Origin: Litoribacter populi
GTDB lineage: Bacteria; Bacteroidota; Bacteroidia; Cytophagales; Cyclobacteriaceae
Direction of reading: 5' to 3'
Length of the DNA stretch: 52,638 bases
Assembly: GCF_007483685.1 (NCBI RefSeq)
Contig: NZ_VMKN01000003.1
Location: 1 to 52,638, forward strand
How positions within the stretch are numbered: the stretch's first letter is position 1; every line of letters begins with the position of its first letter. Under the pieces are notes generated by a model. The model saw only the letters and a program-made list of their open reading frames with translations, ran no database searches and was not told the DNA's origin. Of this stretch, positions 7,733 to 15,700 are shown in pieces. The position numbers were made by a program, and so were the translations under genes.

Positions 7733-8584
7733 TCATTTTTTATGACAAATAAGTTTCAACCCTGGAACATCCATAGGTAAAGTAGCTACATGCCATCTTC
7801 CCAGATTTGCTACATATAAAGTGGAATAATCCTTTCCGCCAAAAGCTATATTGGTGGGGTTGGCAAGAATATGGCCTTCCCAGTCATCAATTAAAAGGAC
7901 AACCTCCCGTTGTTTACTAACTTTATAAATTCTATTTGGGGCATAACATGAAACATAAAGGTTTTCCTCCGCATCAAAAGCAATTCCATCAGGACAGGTT
8001 TGTGGCAAGGTGGCATATACATCTCTTTCCCCTGCACTACCATCATCCGAAATGCTAACCGTTTCTACTCCCGGCAGAAATGTCGAAACTATAAATAAGG
8101 TTTTCTCATCTTTGCTAAGAGCTAGGCCGTTGGCAAAATTGAAAGGCCCTTGATGCCAAATTTCTCCATCTCCTGAAGGTGAAAATTTGAAAATTTTACC
8201 CGTAATGGTTCGGAAAGCACCACTTTCGGACACATACAAATTACCTACTGAGTCAAATACCGGATAATTCGGAATTTGGAAATCCTCACCATCTGCTCCA
8301 ACAGCAAATTTTTCGAGTTTGAAACTTTCAAGTTCCAGTTTCCACACACACTTATGCTTTAGATCACACAAGGCCAACCAACTACAGTCAGGCGAAAAAG
8401 CAATTCCTAAAATAAAACCTCCCGTAGAACAGATTTCCTCTGTCTTCTTGCCATCCGGAGAAATTTTATAAACCTGACCTGCTTCACCACCAGCCCAAAC
8501 AGAACCATCCGGATGGACAGCAATACACTCAGGGTGGTCTAGCCCTTCAGCCAAAGTCCCTACATCTGCTATTGAATATTTCAT
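7733..8584 (-). CDS. SMP-30/gluconolactonase-family lactonase
   Basis: 283 residues forming a six-bladed propeller. Blades are visible as repeats such as EGLDHPECIAVHPDGSVWAGG, PVFDSVGNLYVSESG, FANGLALSKDEKTLFIV and CPDGIAFDAEENLYVS. Metal-site residues of the family appear as the early Glu, the Asn of FANGL and the Asp of PDGIAF. It should open the aldonolactone formed by the sugar dehydrogenase encoded upstream in the same operon, giving the aldonate for the dehydratase. No signal peptide, so cytoplasmic. Confidence 0.85.
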   Translation of the reverse strand: MKYSIADVGTLAEGLDHPECIAVHPDGSVWAGGEAGQVYKISPDGKKTEEICSTGGFILGIAFSPDCSWLALCDLKHKCVWKLELESFKLEKFAVGADGEDFQIPNYPVFDSVGNLYVSESGAFRTITGKIFKFSPSGDGEIWHQGPFNFANGLALSKDEKTLFIVSTFLPGVETVSISDDGSAGERDVYATLPQTCPDGIAFDAEENLYVSCYAPNRIYKVSKQREVVLLIDDWEGHILANPTNIAFGGKDYSTLYVANLGRWHVATLPMDVPGLKLICHKK

Positions 8585-8586
8585 GG

Positions 8587-9810
8587 TTATTTATCGGTTA
8601 ATTCTGCCCACCTTCTTTCTGGCAGGATACTATACCAATCCGGCCTCTCCGGGTCTCTATCATAAGTATACCCACCTACTTCCTTATATAATTCAGCATA
8701 TTTGAGAAGCTTTTCGCGGTCTAGTTCTACTCCAAGTCCAGGTCCTTCCGGCACTTTTATGCACCCGTCCTTATATTTCATTTTACCTCCTACTATAATA
8801 TCATCTACTAGATGGTGATAGTGGGCATCGGCCGAAAAGGATAAGTTGGGTGTGGATGCCCCAAGATGAAGCATGGTGGCCAGTTGGATTCCAAGTTCTC
8901 CGGAACTGTGCACAGCTACTCCCAATTGAAACTTTTCACAAATTACCCCTGCTTTCCATGCCTGCCGTAGACCTCCCCAAAAAGTGGTGTCTAACAAAAT
9001 CACATCCACCGAATTGGTTCGAATGCAGGAAGTCAGCTGCTCAAAGTTTACCACAACCGTATTGGTTGCAGTGGGAATGCGAACCTTTTCGCGGACTCTT
9101 CTCATGCCCTCTAAACCCCAAGTGGGATCCTCGAAAAAATCATTGGGCAAATCCTCAATAGCCTTACCGAATCTAATAGATTCCTCCACGCTCCACGCAG
9201 CATTCGGATCAATTCTAAAGGTATGCCCAGGAAAACTATTTGCCAACTCTCGAAAAACCTCCAGTTCGTGATCTGGATGAAAAACACCGGCCTTTAATTT
9301 ATGGGACCTAAAGCCGTAAAGTTTCTCCAAGGACTTGGCATGCGCCACCATTTGCTCTACCGTTTCAACTTCTCCGAGGCCAGTATTTTTATTTGGATAT
9401 CGGAAAAACAAATATGAGGCAAATGGGATATGCTCGCGAATGGCACCGCCAAGGAGATCACATGCTCTGATCCCCAGTTTCTTCCCGATAATATCAATAC
9501 ATGCAAACTCAATAGCCGCATGTAGCTGGGTTCTGTTGTTATAGAGTGAGGCAGTAGGATTACAAATCTTCCAGTACAGTTCTTCTAGCTGCATGGGATC
9601 ATGACCAATCAAATAACTCTTTAATCCGTTAAATGCGTCTGCAGCTGACTGGCCTCCCCCACCCATTTCACCAAGTCCCACAATCCCCTCATCAGTTTCG
9701 ACCTCTATGATTGTCCTGACAAATCTTCCCCAATGCGCACCATTTGCATGTCGAATGGGAGCCTCTAAAGGCATAGCGACCGTGTTAGCTTTAATATCTG
9801 TAATTTTCAT
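8587..9810 (-). CDS. Enolase-superfamily sugar-acid dehydratase, glucarate-dehydratase-like
   Basis: 407 residues with the N-terminal capping domain and a TIM-barrel. Catalytic and metal residues are visible as the KLKAG strand (second Lys), RIDPNAAW (Asp), EDPTWG (Glu), ATNTVVV (Asn) and AVHSSGELG (His). The latter pair resembles glucarate dehydratase more than the classic L-fuconate dehydratase, yet the flanking genes imply an aldonate such as L-fuconate as substrate. It removes water to give the 2-keto-3-deoxy acid. Overlaps the upstream dehydrogenase gene by one base and the lactonase gene follows after 2 bases. Confidence 0.83.
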   Translation of the reverse strand: MKITDIKANTVAMPLEAPIRHANGAHWGRFVRTIIEVETDEGIVGLGEMGGGGQSAADAFNGLKSYLIGHDPMQLEELYWKICNPTASLYNNRTQLHAAIEFACIDIIGKKLGIRACDLLGGAIREHIPFASYLFFRYPNKNTGLGEVETVEQMVAHAKSLEKLYGFRSHKLKAGVFHPDHELEVFRELANSFPGHTFRIDPNAAWSVEESIRFGKAIEDLPNDFFEDPTWGLEGMRRVREKVRIPTATNTVVVNFEQLTSCIRTNSVDVILLDTTFWGGLRQAWKAGVICEKFQLGVAVHSSGELGIQLATMLHLGASTPNLSFSADAHYHHLVDDIIVGGKMKYKDGCIKVPEGPGLGVELDREKLLKYAELYKEVGGYTYDRDPERPDWYSILPERRWAELTDK

Positions 9811-10571
9811 TAAATGTCTTTTTTACTTCCCCCAATAGAAATTCCCAATCCTCCATCAATTCTAATGGCTTCACCTGTAATAAAGGATGCTTTATCCTCA
9901 CACAAAAAAGCTATTAACTCCGCTACCTCTGTTGGCTCACCAATCCTATTAGTCAAATGCATATCCACACACTCCTGCATTACTTCATCAGGATTGGGTG
10001 AGAGAGCAATAGAATCGTGGACCATGGGGGTGTTTATAGTCCCTGGACATACCGCAACACATCTGACGTAAGGAGCATAGTCAATTGCAATACTTCGGGT
10101 AAGTCCCAGCATGGCCGTCTTGGCGGTAGTATAAGCCGCAACTTTTTGCTGGCTTACAAAAGCCTGTACGCTGGCAACATTAATAATTACGCCTTTCTTT
10201 TGGGAAACCATCAACGGCAGCGCATTTTGAGCACAGAGAAATGCCCCCTTCAAATTGACATCGAATACTAAATCCCAATCGGATTCTGAGGTTTCGGTTA
10301 CAGAACCATATTTCTGAATGCCTGCGTTATTTATCAAATAATCTATGTGATCAAATTTGCTTTTTATCGATGAAAAGGCCTCTCGCACTTCTTCTCCCTT
10401 CGCAATATTACAGTTTTGGTAATGCCAATTTGCTTTAGTTTCAAAATCGAATGGCTTTTCAATATCTAGCACAATTACATTGGCGCCTTCATCATAAAAT
10501 AGCGTAGCGCAGGCCGCTCCAATCCCTTTGGTTCCTCCAGAAATCACTACTGTTTTATCTTTGAATCTCAT
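9810..10571 (-). CDS. Short-chain dehydrogenase; likely L-fucose (aldose) dehydrogenase
   Basis: 253 residues, classical SDR with GGTKGIG near 12-18, NNAG near 81-84 and the triad in [20 protein letters not shown] (Ser and YxxxK). The family includes L-fucose, D-arabinose and L-galactose dehydrogenases that oxidise C1 to the lactone with NAD(P)+. Its position next to a mutarotase-fold protein (which would supply the right anomer) and upstream of dehydratase and lactonase makes it the likely first oxidative step. It overlaps the mutarotase gene by 4 bases. Confidence 0.8.
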   Translation of the reverse strand: MRFKDKTVVISGGTKGIGAACATLFYDEGANVIVLDIEKPFDFETKANWHYQNCNIAKGEEVREAFSSIKSKFDHIDYLINNAGIQKYGSVTETSESDWDLVFDVNLKGAFLCAQNALPLMVSQKKGVIINVASVQAFVSQQKVAAYTTAKTAMLGLTRSIAIDYAPYVRCVAVCPGTINTPMVHDSIALSPNPDEVMQECVDMHLTNRIGEPTEVAELIAFLCEDKASFITGEAIRIDGGLGISIGGSKKDI

Positions 10572-11623
10572 AAATACTCCCCCAATGAGGTTTTTAATTC
10601 TAAAATTTGATTCGCCCTTTTTTCTTTAATCTGAATAATACCATCAACAAAACTTACATCCTCAACACCTTCAAATGTTCTATCCAGGTTCATTTGAAAA
10701 GACACATACTTTTTATGAATACAAGCTCCAGCATCAAGGTAATCGAAAGTCTTTTCTCCAAACAATACCGGGTGAGAATGGATGAAATCTCCAAAGGGCT
10801 TATGCACCCCTGCAGTACCAAACTCAATACCTCTATACTTGATGATTCCCTCTTCAAAATGCTGCCATAGATGAATCCAGGGATAGTCCTCTCTCTTCCA
10901 CATATAACCTAAAAGTAGCTGATGGGTAGGCGAATATGCTGTAATCCAACCCAAATTGTCTTCTTTGCTGCAGATGAATGAATAGACTGCATTTTCTACT
11001 GCTTTAGGGCATTCTAATGAAAATTCATTCCCGTTTTCTAATTTGCCTAAAGGCCAATTTATTGGAGTATTATCTATGGCCCCATCAAAAGACTGTTGAA
11101 AACCAACCTTTGCACTGCAATTCACTTGGGTTCCCTCATCCAAAAAAGGAAAAGTTAAAGTTGGATGTTGAACAATGGCACTTGCTCTTCCGAGTGGATT
11201 TATATTGGTTATTGTTTCAGCAACCCCGAAAACAGCCTCTGTCGGATCTAAACTCACTTTTCTTTCTACTCTTAGTCCTTCCAAGGGAGCTACGGCGCTC
11301 ATTAATGACGTGAGGTTATCTTGCTCCCCTTTATCCCATTTTATATTGGCAACCTGGCCGTGATTGGGCAAACCAGCCATAATCTCTCCTTTAGAAGGCT
11401 CACCCCATCTCCCCAAGCATAAAAAATGCCCTTGGTATGGATACCCCCCCCGATTGTTGGAAGGCATTTGGTCAGGGTTAAACCGAAAGTTTAAAGGATT
11501 GATTTTATGATTAAGAAATTGAAAACCTGAAATTGCCCCTCCATTTAACTCCAATGTAACAGTGGATTTTCCATTTCTGAGGACAATCTTAGAGTCATGA
11601 TCTTTCCCTGGTTCCTTAACCAT
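10568..11623 (-). CDS. Galactose-mutarotase-fold protein
   Basis: 351 residues, no signal peptide. Pattern of the aldose-1-epimerase superfamily: N-terminal strand block ending in LELNGGAISGFQF, then PYQGHFLCLGRWGEPSKGE, NHGQVANIKW with a conserved His, and IVQHPTLTFPFLDEG. In this fold, His and Glu residues interconvert sugar anomers, but many members only bind sugar. The position directly before the dehydrogenase (4-base overlap) supports an anomer-converting role in the oxidative branch. The specific subfamily is not recognised. Confidence 0.65.
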   Translation of the reverse strand: MVKEPGKDHDSKIVLRNGKSTVTLELNGGAISGFQFLNHKINPLNFRFNPDQMPSNNRGGYPYQGHFLCLGRWGEPSKGEIMAGLPNHGQVANIKWDKGEQDNLTSLMSAVAPLEGLRVERKVSLDPTEAVFGVAETITNINPLGRASAIVQHPTLTFPFLDEGTQVNCSAKVGFQQSFDGAIDNTPINWPLGKLENGNEFSLECPKAVENAVYSFICSKEDNLGWITAYSPTHQLLLGYMWKREDYPWIHLWQHFEEGIIKYRGIEFGTAGVHKPFGDFIHSHPVLFGEKTFDYLDAGACIHKKYVSFQMNLDRTFEGVEDVSFVDGIIQIKEKRANQILELKTSLGEYL

Positions 11624-11630
11624 AATATCC

Positions 11631-12842
11631 CTAATATTTTAAATTTATAAACCGTGGACGAAGGTGGTAAGGGTGTGCATGGATATCCGCCATAAAATCA
11701 AATGAGTTAACATTATAGCTTATTAATAACTCTCCAGGTTTTGATAAATGGGGGTGAGCCTTTGCATTGTAAGTATAGAAATCGATGTCCTCATATATTT
11801 CAGGAGTTTCGTAAATAGCTTTATATGGCTGGAAAGGCCCGGTAGGTGATTGACCAACTTGTATAGCTACCGTGGGAGAATTAGTATCTAGTTGGTAAAC
11901 GGATATGACCCTTCCGTCTTCCATAAAACTGACACTCATTTCATTGGATATTCGACTGGTTAAGGCCGCAGCTTTATGAATATTTGAGTCCCATTCTGCC
12001 CCATTCCAATAATTCCATTCAGAAAATTCTTCAAATTCTAAATCTTTGACCCTTGCTACCAATAACTCCTTATTAGGCCCTCGTACACCATAAACATAAA
12101 TATACCCATCAGGATTAGGTGCGCCAGCTCCTTCTGTATTGGCCAGGACGCTGATACCAAATGCGACTTTACCTTTCCCCTCACTATCCTTGTGGAAAAG
12201 TGGAGTTTCCAATTGCCGCTGTTCTTCAAAAGGTGGTCGGCTGCCCTTAGGTAAGGCTATCAAAGAAACCCCGACGTCATCAAATGGATAAACCCCTCCT
12301 GGCACATTTATAATCTCGTAGGCAAAAATATAGATGGTGCTATCTACTGCATGATTGAAAAAACCATCACCTAGCCAGAAATACTCTCCCTTTTCAGTTT
12401 TGGTTGATGGTTCAAACATTGAACTTGCCTCTCCATTATCACCATTCTTCCAATGGAATTTAATGTTTGAAGGATCTGGAACCGCTCCTTTCATATATCC
12501 AACAGAATTATGGACCATTTCCCAATCACTTTTGAGCGAATCATCTTTTATCTCACCAATTATGGTGTCACTGAACCAAAATAAAGTTTCTGTTTCATCA
12601 GCCTTTCCAGGTTTTTCTACACCATTTAAGGCTACAGAATAAACCCCATCAGCGCCTATCCACCCATTATCGTTTCTAAGCATTTCCTCCCATTCAGACA
12701 CCGAAGTAGCTTTTATAGAGGATTCAGTCCTATTGCCCTGATTATTGCCGTTATTGTCTTCAGCATTAGTATTGCAGCTTGAAAGCACACCTAATAATAG
12801 AATGCCTGTCAAAATTGGGGGGATGTTAATTTTGTGTTTCAT
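11631..12842 (-). CDS. Uncharacterised lipoprotein, probable beta-propeller (DUF4185/DUF5005-like)
   Basis: 403 residues with a lipoprotein signal (ILLLGVLSSC, lipidated Cys at about 23) and an Asn/Gly-rich linker. The mature part is clearly paralogous to the protein at 14447-15685: both share GW(I/F)G.DG, FSDT(I/L)IGEI, YFWLGDGF, PDGY(I/L)YVYG(V/I)RG and LSKPGELLISYN. Repeated beta-rich blocks and conserved Asp/Glu residues (GADG, FSDT, SNEMS) look like a five-bladed glycosidase-type propeller, but I cannot assign an activity. Cell-surface location and the flanking esterase, GH92 and SusC/D genes suggest a glycan-binding or glycan-cleaving role. Confidence 0.7.
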   Translation of the reverse strand: MKHKINIPPILTGILLLGVLSSCNTNAEDNNGNNQGNRTESSIKATSVSEWEEMLRNDNGWIGADGVYSVALNGVEKPGKADETETLFWFSDTIIGEIKDDSLKSDWEMVHNSVGYMKGAVPDPSNIKFHWKNGDNGEASSMFEPSTKTEKGEYFWLGDGFFNHAVDSTIYIFAYEIINVPGGVYPFDDVGVSLIALPKGSRPPFEEQRQLETPLFHKDSEGKGKVAFGISVLANTEGAGAPNPDGYIYVYGVRGPNKELLVARVKDLEFEEFSEWNYWNGAEWDSNIHKAAALTSRISNEMSVSFMEDGRVISVYQLDTNSPTVAIQVGQSPTGPFQPYKAIYETPEIYEDIDFYTYNAKAHPHLSKPGELLISYNVNSFDFMADIHAHPYHLRPRFINLKY

Positions 12843-12871
12843 ATCAGTTATTTTTTAGGCAGTAAATGCTA

Positions 12872-14407
12872 TCAGTCCGTCCATTCATCTGTGCGGAAAG
12901 GGTAAGCAGGTAATCCTTCTTTATTTTGAAGATTGGTAATTGGATAATTGGTGAAGGCATATCGAACAGCTACCGGGGCATTAACCTCATTGGAATTAAG
13001 CACTATGCTATTATTATCAATTTTAGCGTCGGCAGGGTAGAAAACCTGATCGTCTCCAGCTACATAAAAATGCTTTGGTGCTTGTCCATCATTCGTAACT
13101 AATCCACTACCTAAACTTTCCTCTTCAAACTCAACTATTACAGTACTTTCATTTATTTCAAAAGAAGAAAAAAGAGGTCCTAACCAAGCCGTTTCATTTT
13201 TACCATAAGTTTTATTTAATGCCAAATTTGAAAGTCGGAGTCCTACATCTTTTTTGTTTCGAGGATGAATGTTGTCAACCTCACCTATATCCATGGTGCT
13301 GATCATACCTGTATTGGCCACCTGACTTAACACGGCCTCTTGGGCTTCTCTAAATCGGGCGTAATATGTTGCAGTGGAATCATTCTCCTCCCAATTATAG
13401 GCCGGCATTTGGACGTAATAAAAAGGATGGCCTTCACCTGGAAAATCCTTCCTCCATCCTTCGATCATTGCTGAACTTAATAAAGGATAGTGTTGTGCTT
13501 CAAGTTTATTGGATTCACCCTGGTACCACAAAAAGCCCCTAACTGAAAGATTTCTTATGGGATAGATCATACCATTATAGAGCAAGGTTGGGCGAGCCAA
13601 AATCTCGAATATTTCCTCAAAGGTTTCTACATTCTCCAAGCTTTCTTGAGGCTTATTACTTTTATCGTAAGGATCCAAATACTTGGATTTGATATCCTCA
13701 TTTGTATTTAATGCCTCCCTGCTCGTCCATGCCTGAGCTGCCGAACCACCAAAAGATGACACCACTAGCCCTATAGGAATATTGAGCCTTTGATGTAACT
13801 CTCTCCCGAAGTAATAGGCAACTCCACTAAGGTCTCCAGCCGTTTGTAGTGTGACCAACTGCCAGGTTCCCTTAGCCTCTTCGATGGGCTCCTTGGTAAA
13901 CTTTTTCTCAATCTTGATAAACCTGATTTCAGCAAAATCAGCCGCAGCAATTTCTCTCTCAAAATCTAACACCCCTTCCAACCAGGGTGGATTGGCTTCC
14001 ATTTCCATATCCATGTTGGACTGACCGCTACATAACCAGACTTCTCCTATCAATAGATCGTGTAGCTTAATTTTTTCCACCCCTTGGGTAAGGGAAATAT
14101 TATGTTTTGTAAAATCCCCTTCTGTGGCTTTAGGAACCATTATTTCCGCCAACCACTTTCCATCCGGATCAACCTTACTTTCGACTGGTTCTGAAGCCCA
14201 ATCAGCTTGGATTCTTACCGTCTCACCTTGATTTCCAGTGCCCCACAAAACTAAAGTCTGCCCCTGCTGGATTACCATATGGCTTTGGAGCACTGGATTG
14301 ATAGAAAACTCCCCCTCCCTGTGATAACTATCTTTCTTATTCAGGGCTTCACAATCATGAAAATTCATGAGTGTCAGCAAAAACATAAGGAAGGGGAAAA
14401 TTTTCAT
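12872..14407 (-). CDS. Sialate-O-acetylesterase-like carbohydrate esterase
   Basis: 511 residues with an N-terminal signal peptide (about 1-21). An N-terminal beta-sandwich is followed by the SGNH-type SASA domain, with GEVWLCSGQSNM near 121-132 (nucleophile Ser 130) and a later GEVDNIHP carrying the Asp/His of the triad. The YQGESN motif near 300 is also typical. Such enzymes remove O-acetyl groups from sugars in the periplasm or at the surface. Here it sits between the two paralogous propeller-like lipoproteins, implying an acetylated glycan substrate; actual sialic acid is not implied, since no neuraminidase or Nan genes are present. Confidence 0.85.
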   Translation of the reverse strand: MKIFPFLMFLLTLMNFHDCEALNKKDSYHREGEFSINPVLQSHMVIQQGQTLVLWGTGNQGETVRIQADWASEPVESKVDPDGKWLAEIMVPKATEGDFTKHNISLTQGVEKIKLHDLLIGEVWLCSGQSNMDMEMEANPPWLEGVLDFEREIAAADFAEIRFIKIEKKFTKEPIEEAKGTWQLVTLQTAGDLSGVAYYFGRELHQRLNIPIGLVVSSFGGSAAQAWTSREALNTNEDIKSKYLDPYDKSNKPQESLENVETFEEIFEILARPTLLYNGMIYPIRNLSVRGFLWYQGESNKLEAQHYPLLSSAMIEGWRKDFPGEGHPFYYVQMPAYNWEENDSTATYYARFREAQEAVLSQVANTGMISTMDIGEVDNIHPRNKKDVGLRLSNLALNKTYGKNETAWLGPLFSSFEINESTVIVEFEEESLGSGLVTNDGQAPKHFYVAGDDQVFYPADAKIDNNSIVLNSNEVNAPVAVRYAFTNYPITNLQNKEGLPAYPFRTDEWTD

Positions 14408-14446
14408 TCAAAATAGGTTTAAGGTGGTCAGTTTCTCTTTCCCAAT

Positions 14447-15685
14447 TTAGTCTTCTAATATTACTCGGATAAACCGTGGTCTGTACAGATTAGGATGATC
14501 CATTATTTCATTGAAAAAATCAAAAGAGTTGATGTTATAGCTTATTAATAACTCCCCTGGTTTGGAAAGATTTGAATGAACTTTCGCATTGTAACTGATA
14601 AACTCTCGCCCAACATTTACATCCTCAGACGCATCCCAAACCGGAATCATTGGACCAAAAGGACCTTCCGGCGATAATCCTAAACGCACCCCTACTTCTT
14701 TTCCAATTCCATCTTTTTGGAACACCATCGCATATCTGCCATCCTTTAATGGAGTTACGCTCATCTCATTTGAAGCTCTATCAGCTATGGCTTTCGCTTG
14801 ACTCATTTCTGATTGCCAGGTCTCTCCATCATAAAAAGTCCAGCTAGAGAAATTTTCAATATCACTTGGCTTAACTCTAGCCACTACTACTTCCTTATTT
14901 TTGCCTCTAATTCCGTAAACATATAAATAGCCATCTGGCCTAGGTGCACCAGCGGCTTCAGTATTTACCATTAACCCCGCACCAAAGGATCCATGGCTAT
15001 CCGCGGCATCACCTTCCATATAGAATGGAGTGTCAATTTGTCTTTGATCACTGAAAGGCGGTTCACTTCCTGCTGGAATTACAATTAATATGTTGCCTAC
15101 TTCCTGAAATCCAAAAGTCTCTGCACCCGTGTTGGTGATTCTATATCCAAAAACATAAGTATCATTGTTTTTCTCTGTGTTCACAAATCCATCACCTAAC
15201 CAAAAATAATCACCTTCATTGGTGTTAGGGGTTTTAGGAATAAAAATGCTTTTGGGATCTCCATTAGGTTCTTCGTCCCAATGGAAGGATAAATTCTCCT
15301 CCTTAGGTTCTACTCCTTTCAGCATCGCTATGGAGTTGTTGATCATTACATAAGAGCTATCTAATTCCCCGTCTTCAATTTCTCCTATCAAGGTATCGCT
15401 AAACAATATCATTGTGGTATTATCTGCAGCTGCTCCTGCAGAGTCTACCCCATTCATGGGAATAGCAAAAATGCCATCTCCACCAAACCACCCACTATTT
15501 CGATTAAATAGTTCTGACCATTCCGGCGCTTCAACTGTTCTAAAATTCAATTCTGTGATTGAGGTATTTTCTGCCACGGATCGTTCCTCAGATGGTCCGT
15601 CCTGTTGGGCACAACCCAGCAAAGCACCTGACATCAATACAGTTGCGGTAAACACAGTTCCTTTAATTGACTTCATAACTATCAT
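14447..15685 (-). CDS. Uncharacterised lipoprotein, paralogue of the 11631-12842 protein
   Basis: 412 residues; lipobox ALLGC puts the lipidated Cys at about 25. Shares the full motif series of its paralogue (GWFGGDG, FSDTLIGEI, NNSIAML, YFWLGDGF, PDGYLYVYGIRG, ASNEMS, LSKPGELLISYN), so a duplication occurred with the esterase gene kept or inserted between the copies. The two copies differ throughout the mature sequence, which argues for an old duplication with specialised roles. The start could be Met1 or Met4; Met4 gives the more compact signal. Possible activity: an exo-acting glycosidase for the deoxy sugar, for which no known enzyme is present in the locus (inference). Confidence 0.7.
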   Translation of the reverse strand: MIVMKSIKGTVFTATVLMSGALLGCAQQDGPSEERSVAENTSITELNFRTVEAPEWSELFNRNSGWFGGDGIFAIPMNGVDSAGAAADNTTMILFSDTLIGEIEDGELDSSYVMINNSIAMLKGVEPKEENLSFHWDEEPNGDPKSIFIPKTPNTNEGDYFWLGDGFVNTEKNNDTYVFGYRITNTGAETFGFQEVGNILIVIPAGSEPPFSDQRQIDTPFYMEGDAADSHGSFGAGLMVNTEAAGAPRPDGYLYVYGIRGKNKEVVVARVKPSDIENFSSWTFYDGETWQSEMSQAKAIADRASNEMSVTPLKDGRYAMVFQKDGIGKEVGVRLGLSPEGPFGPMIPVWDASEDVNVGREFISYNAKVHSNLSKPGELLISYNINSFDFFNEIMDHPNLYRPRFIRVILED

Positions 15686-15700
15686 TATTAATGTGTGTAA

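Noticed and set aside
8941-9030. Palindromic repeat inside the dehydratase gene
   Set aside because: The CCTGCCG wording resembles the 554 palindrome but has no pairing arm, and it is ordinary coding sequence.
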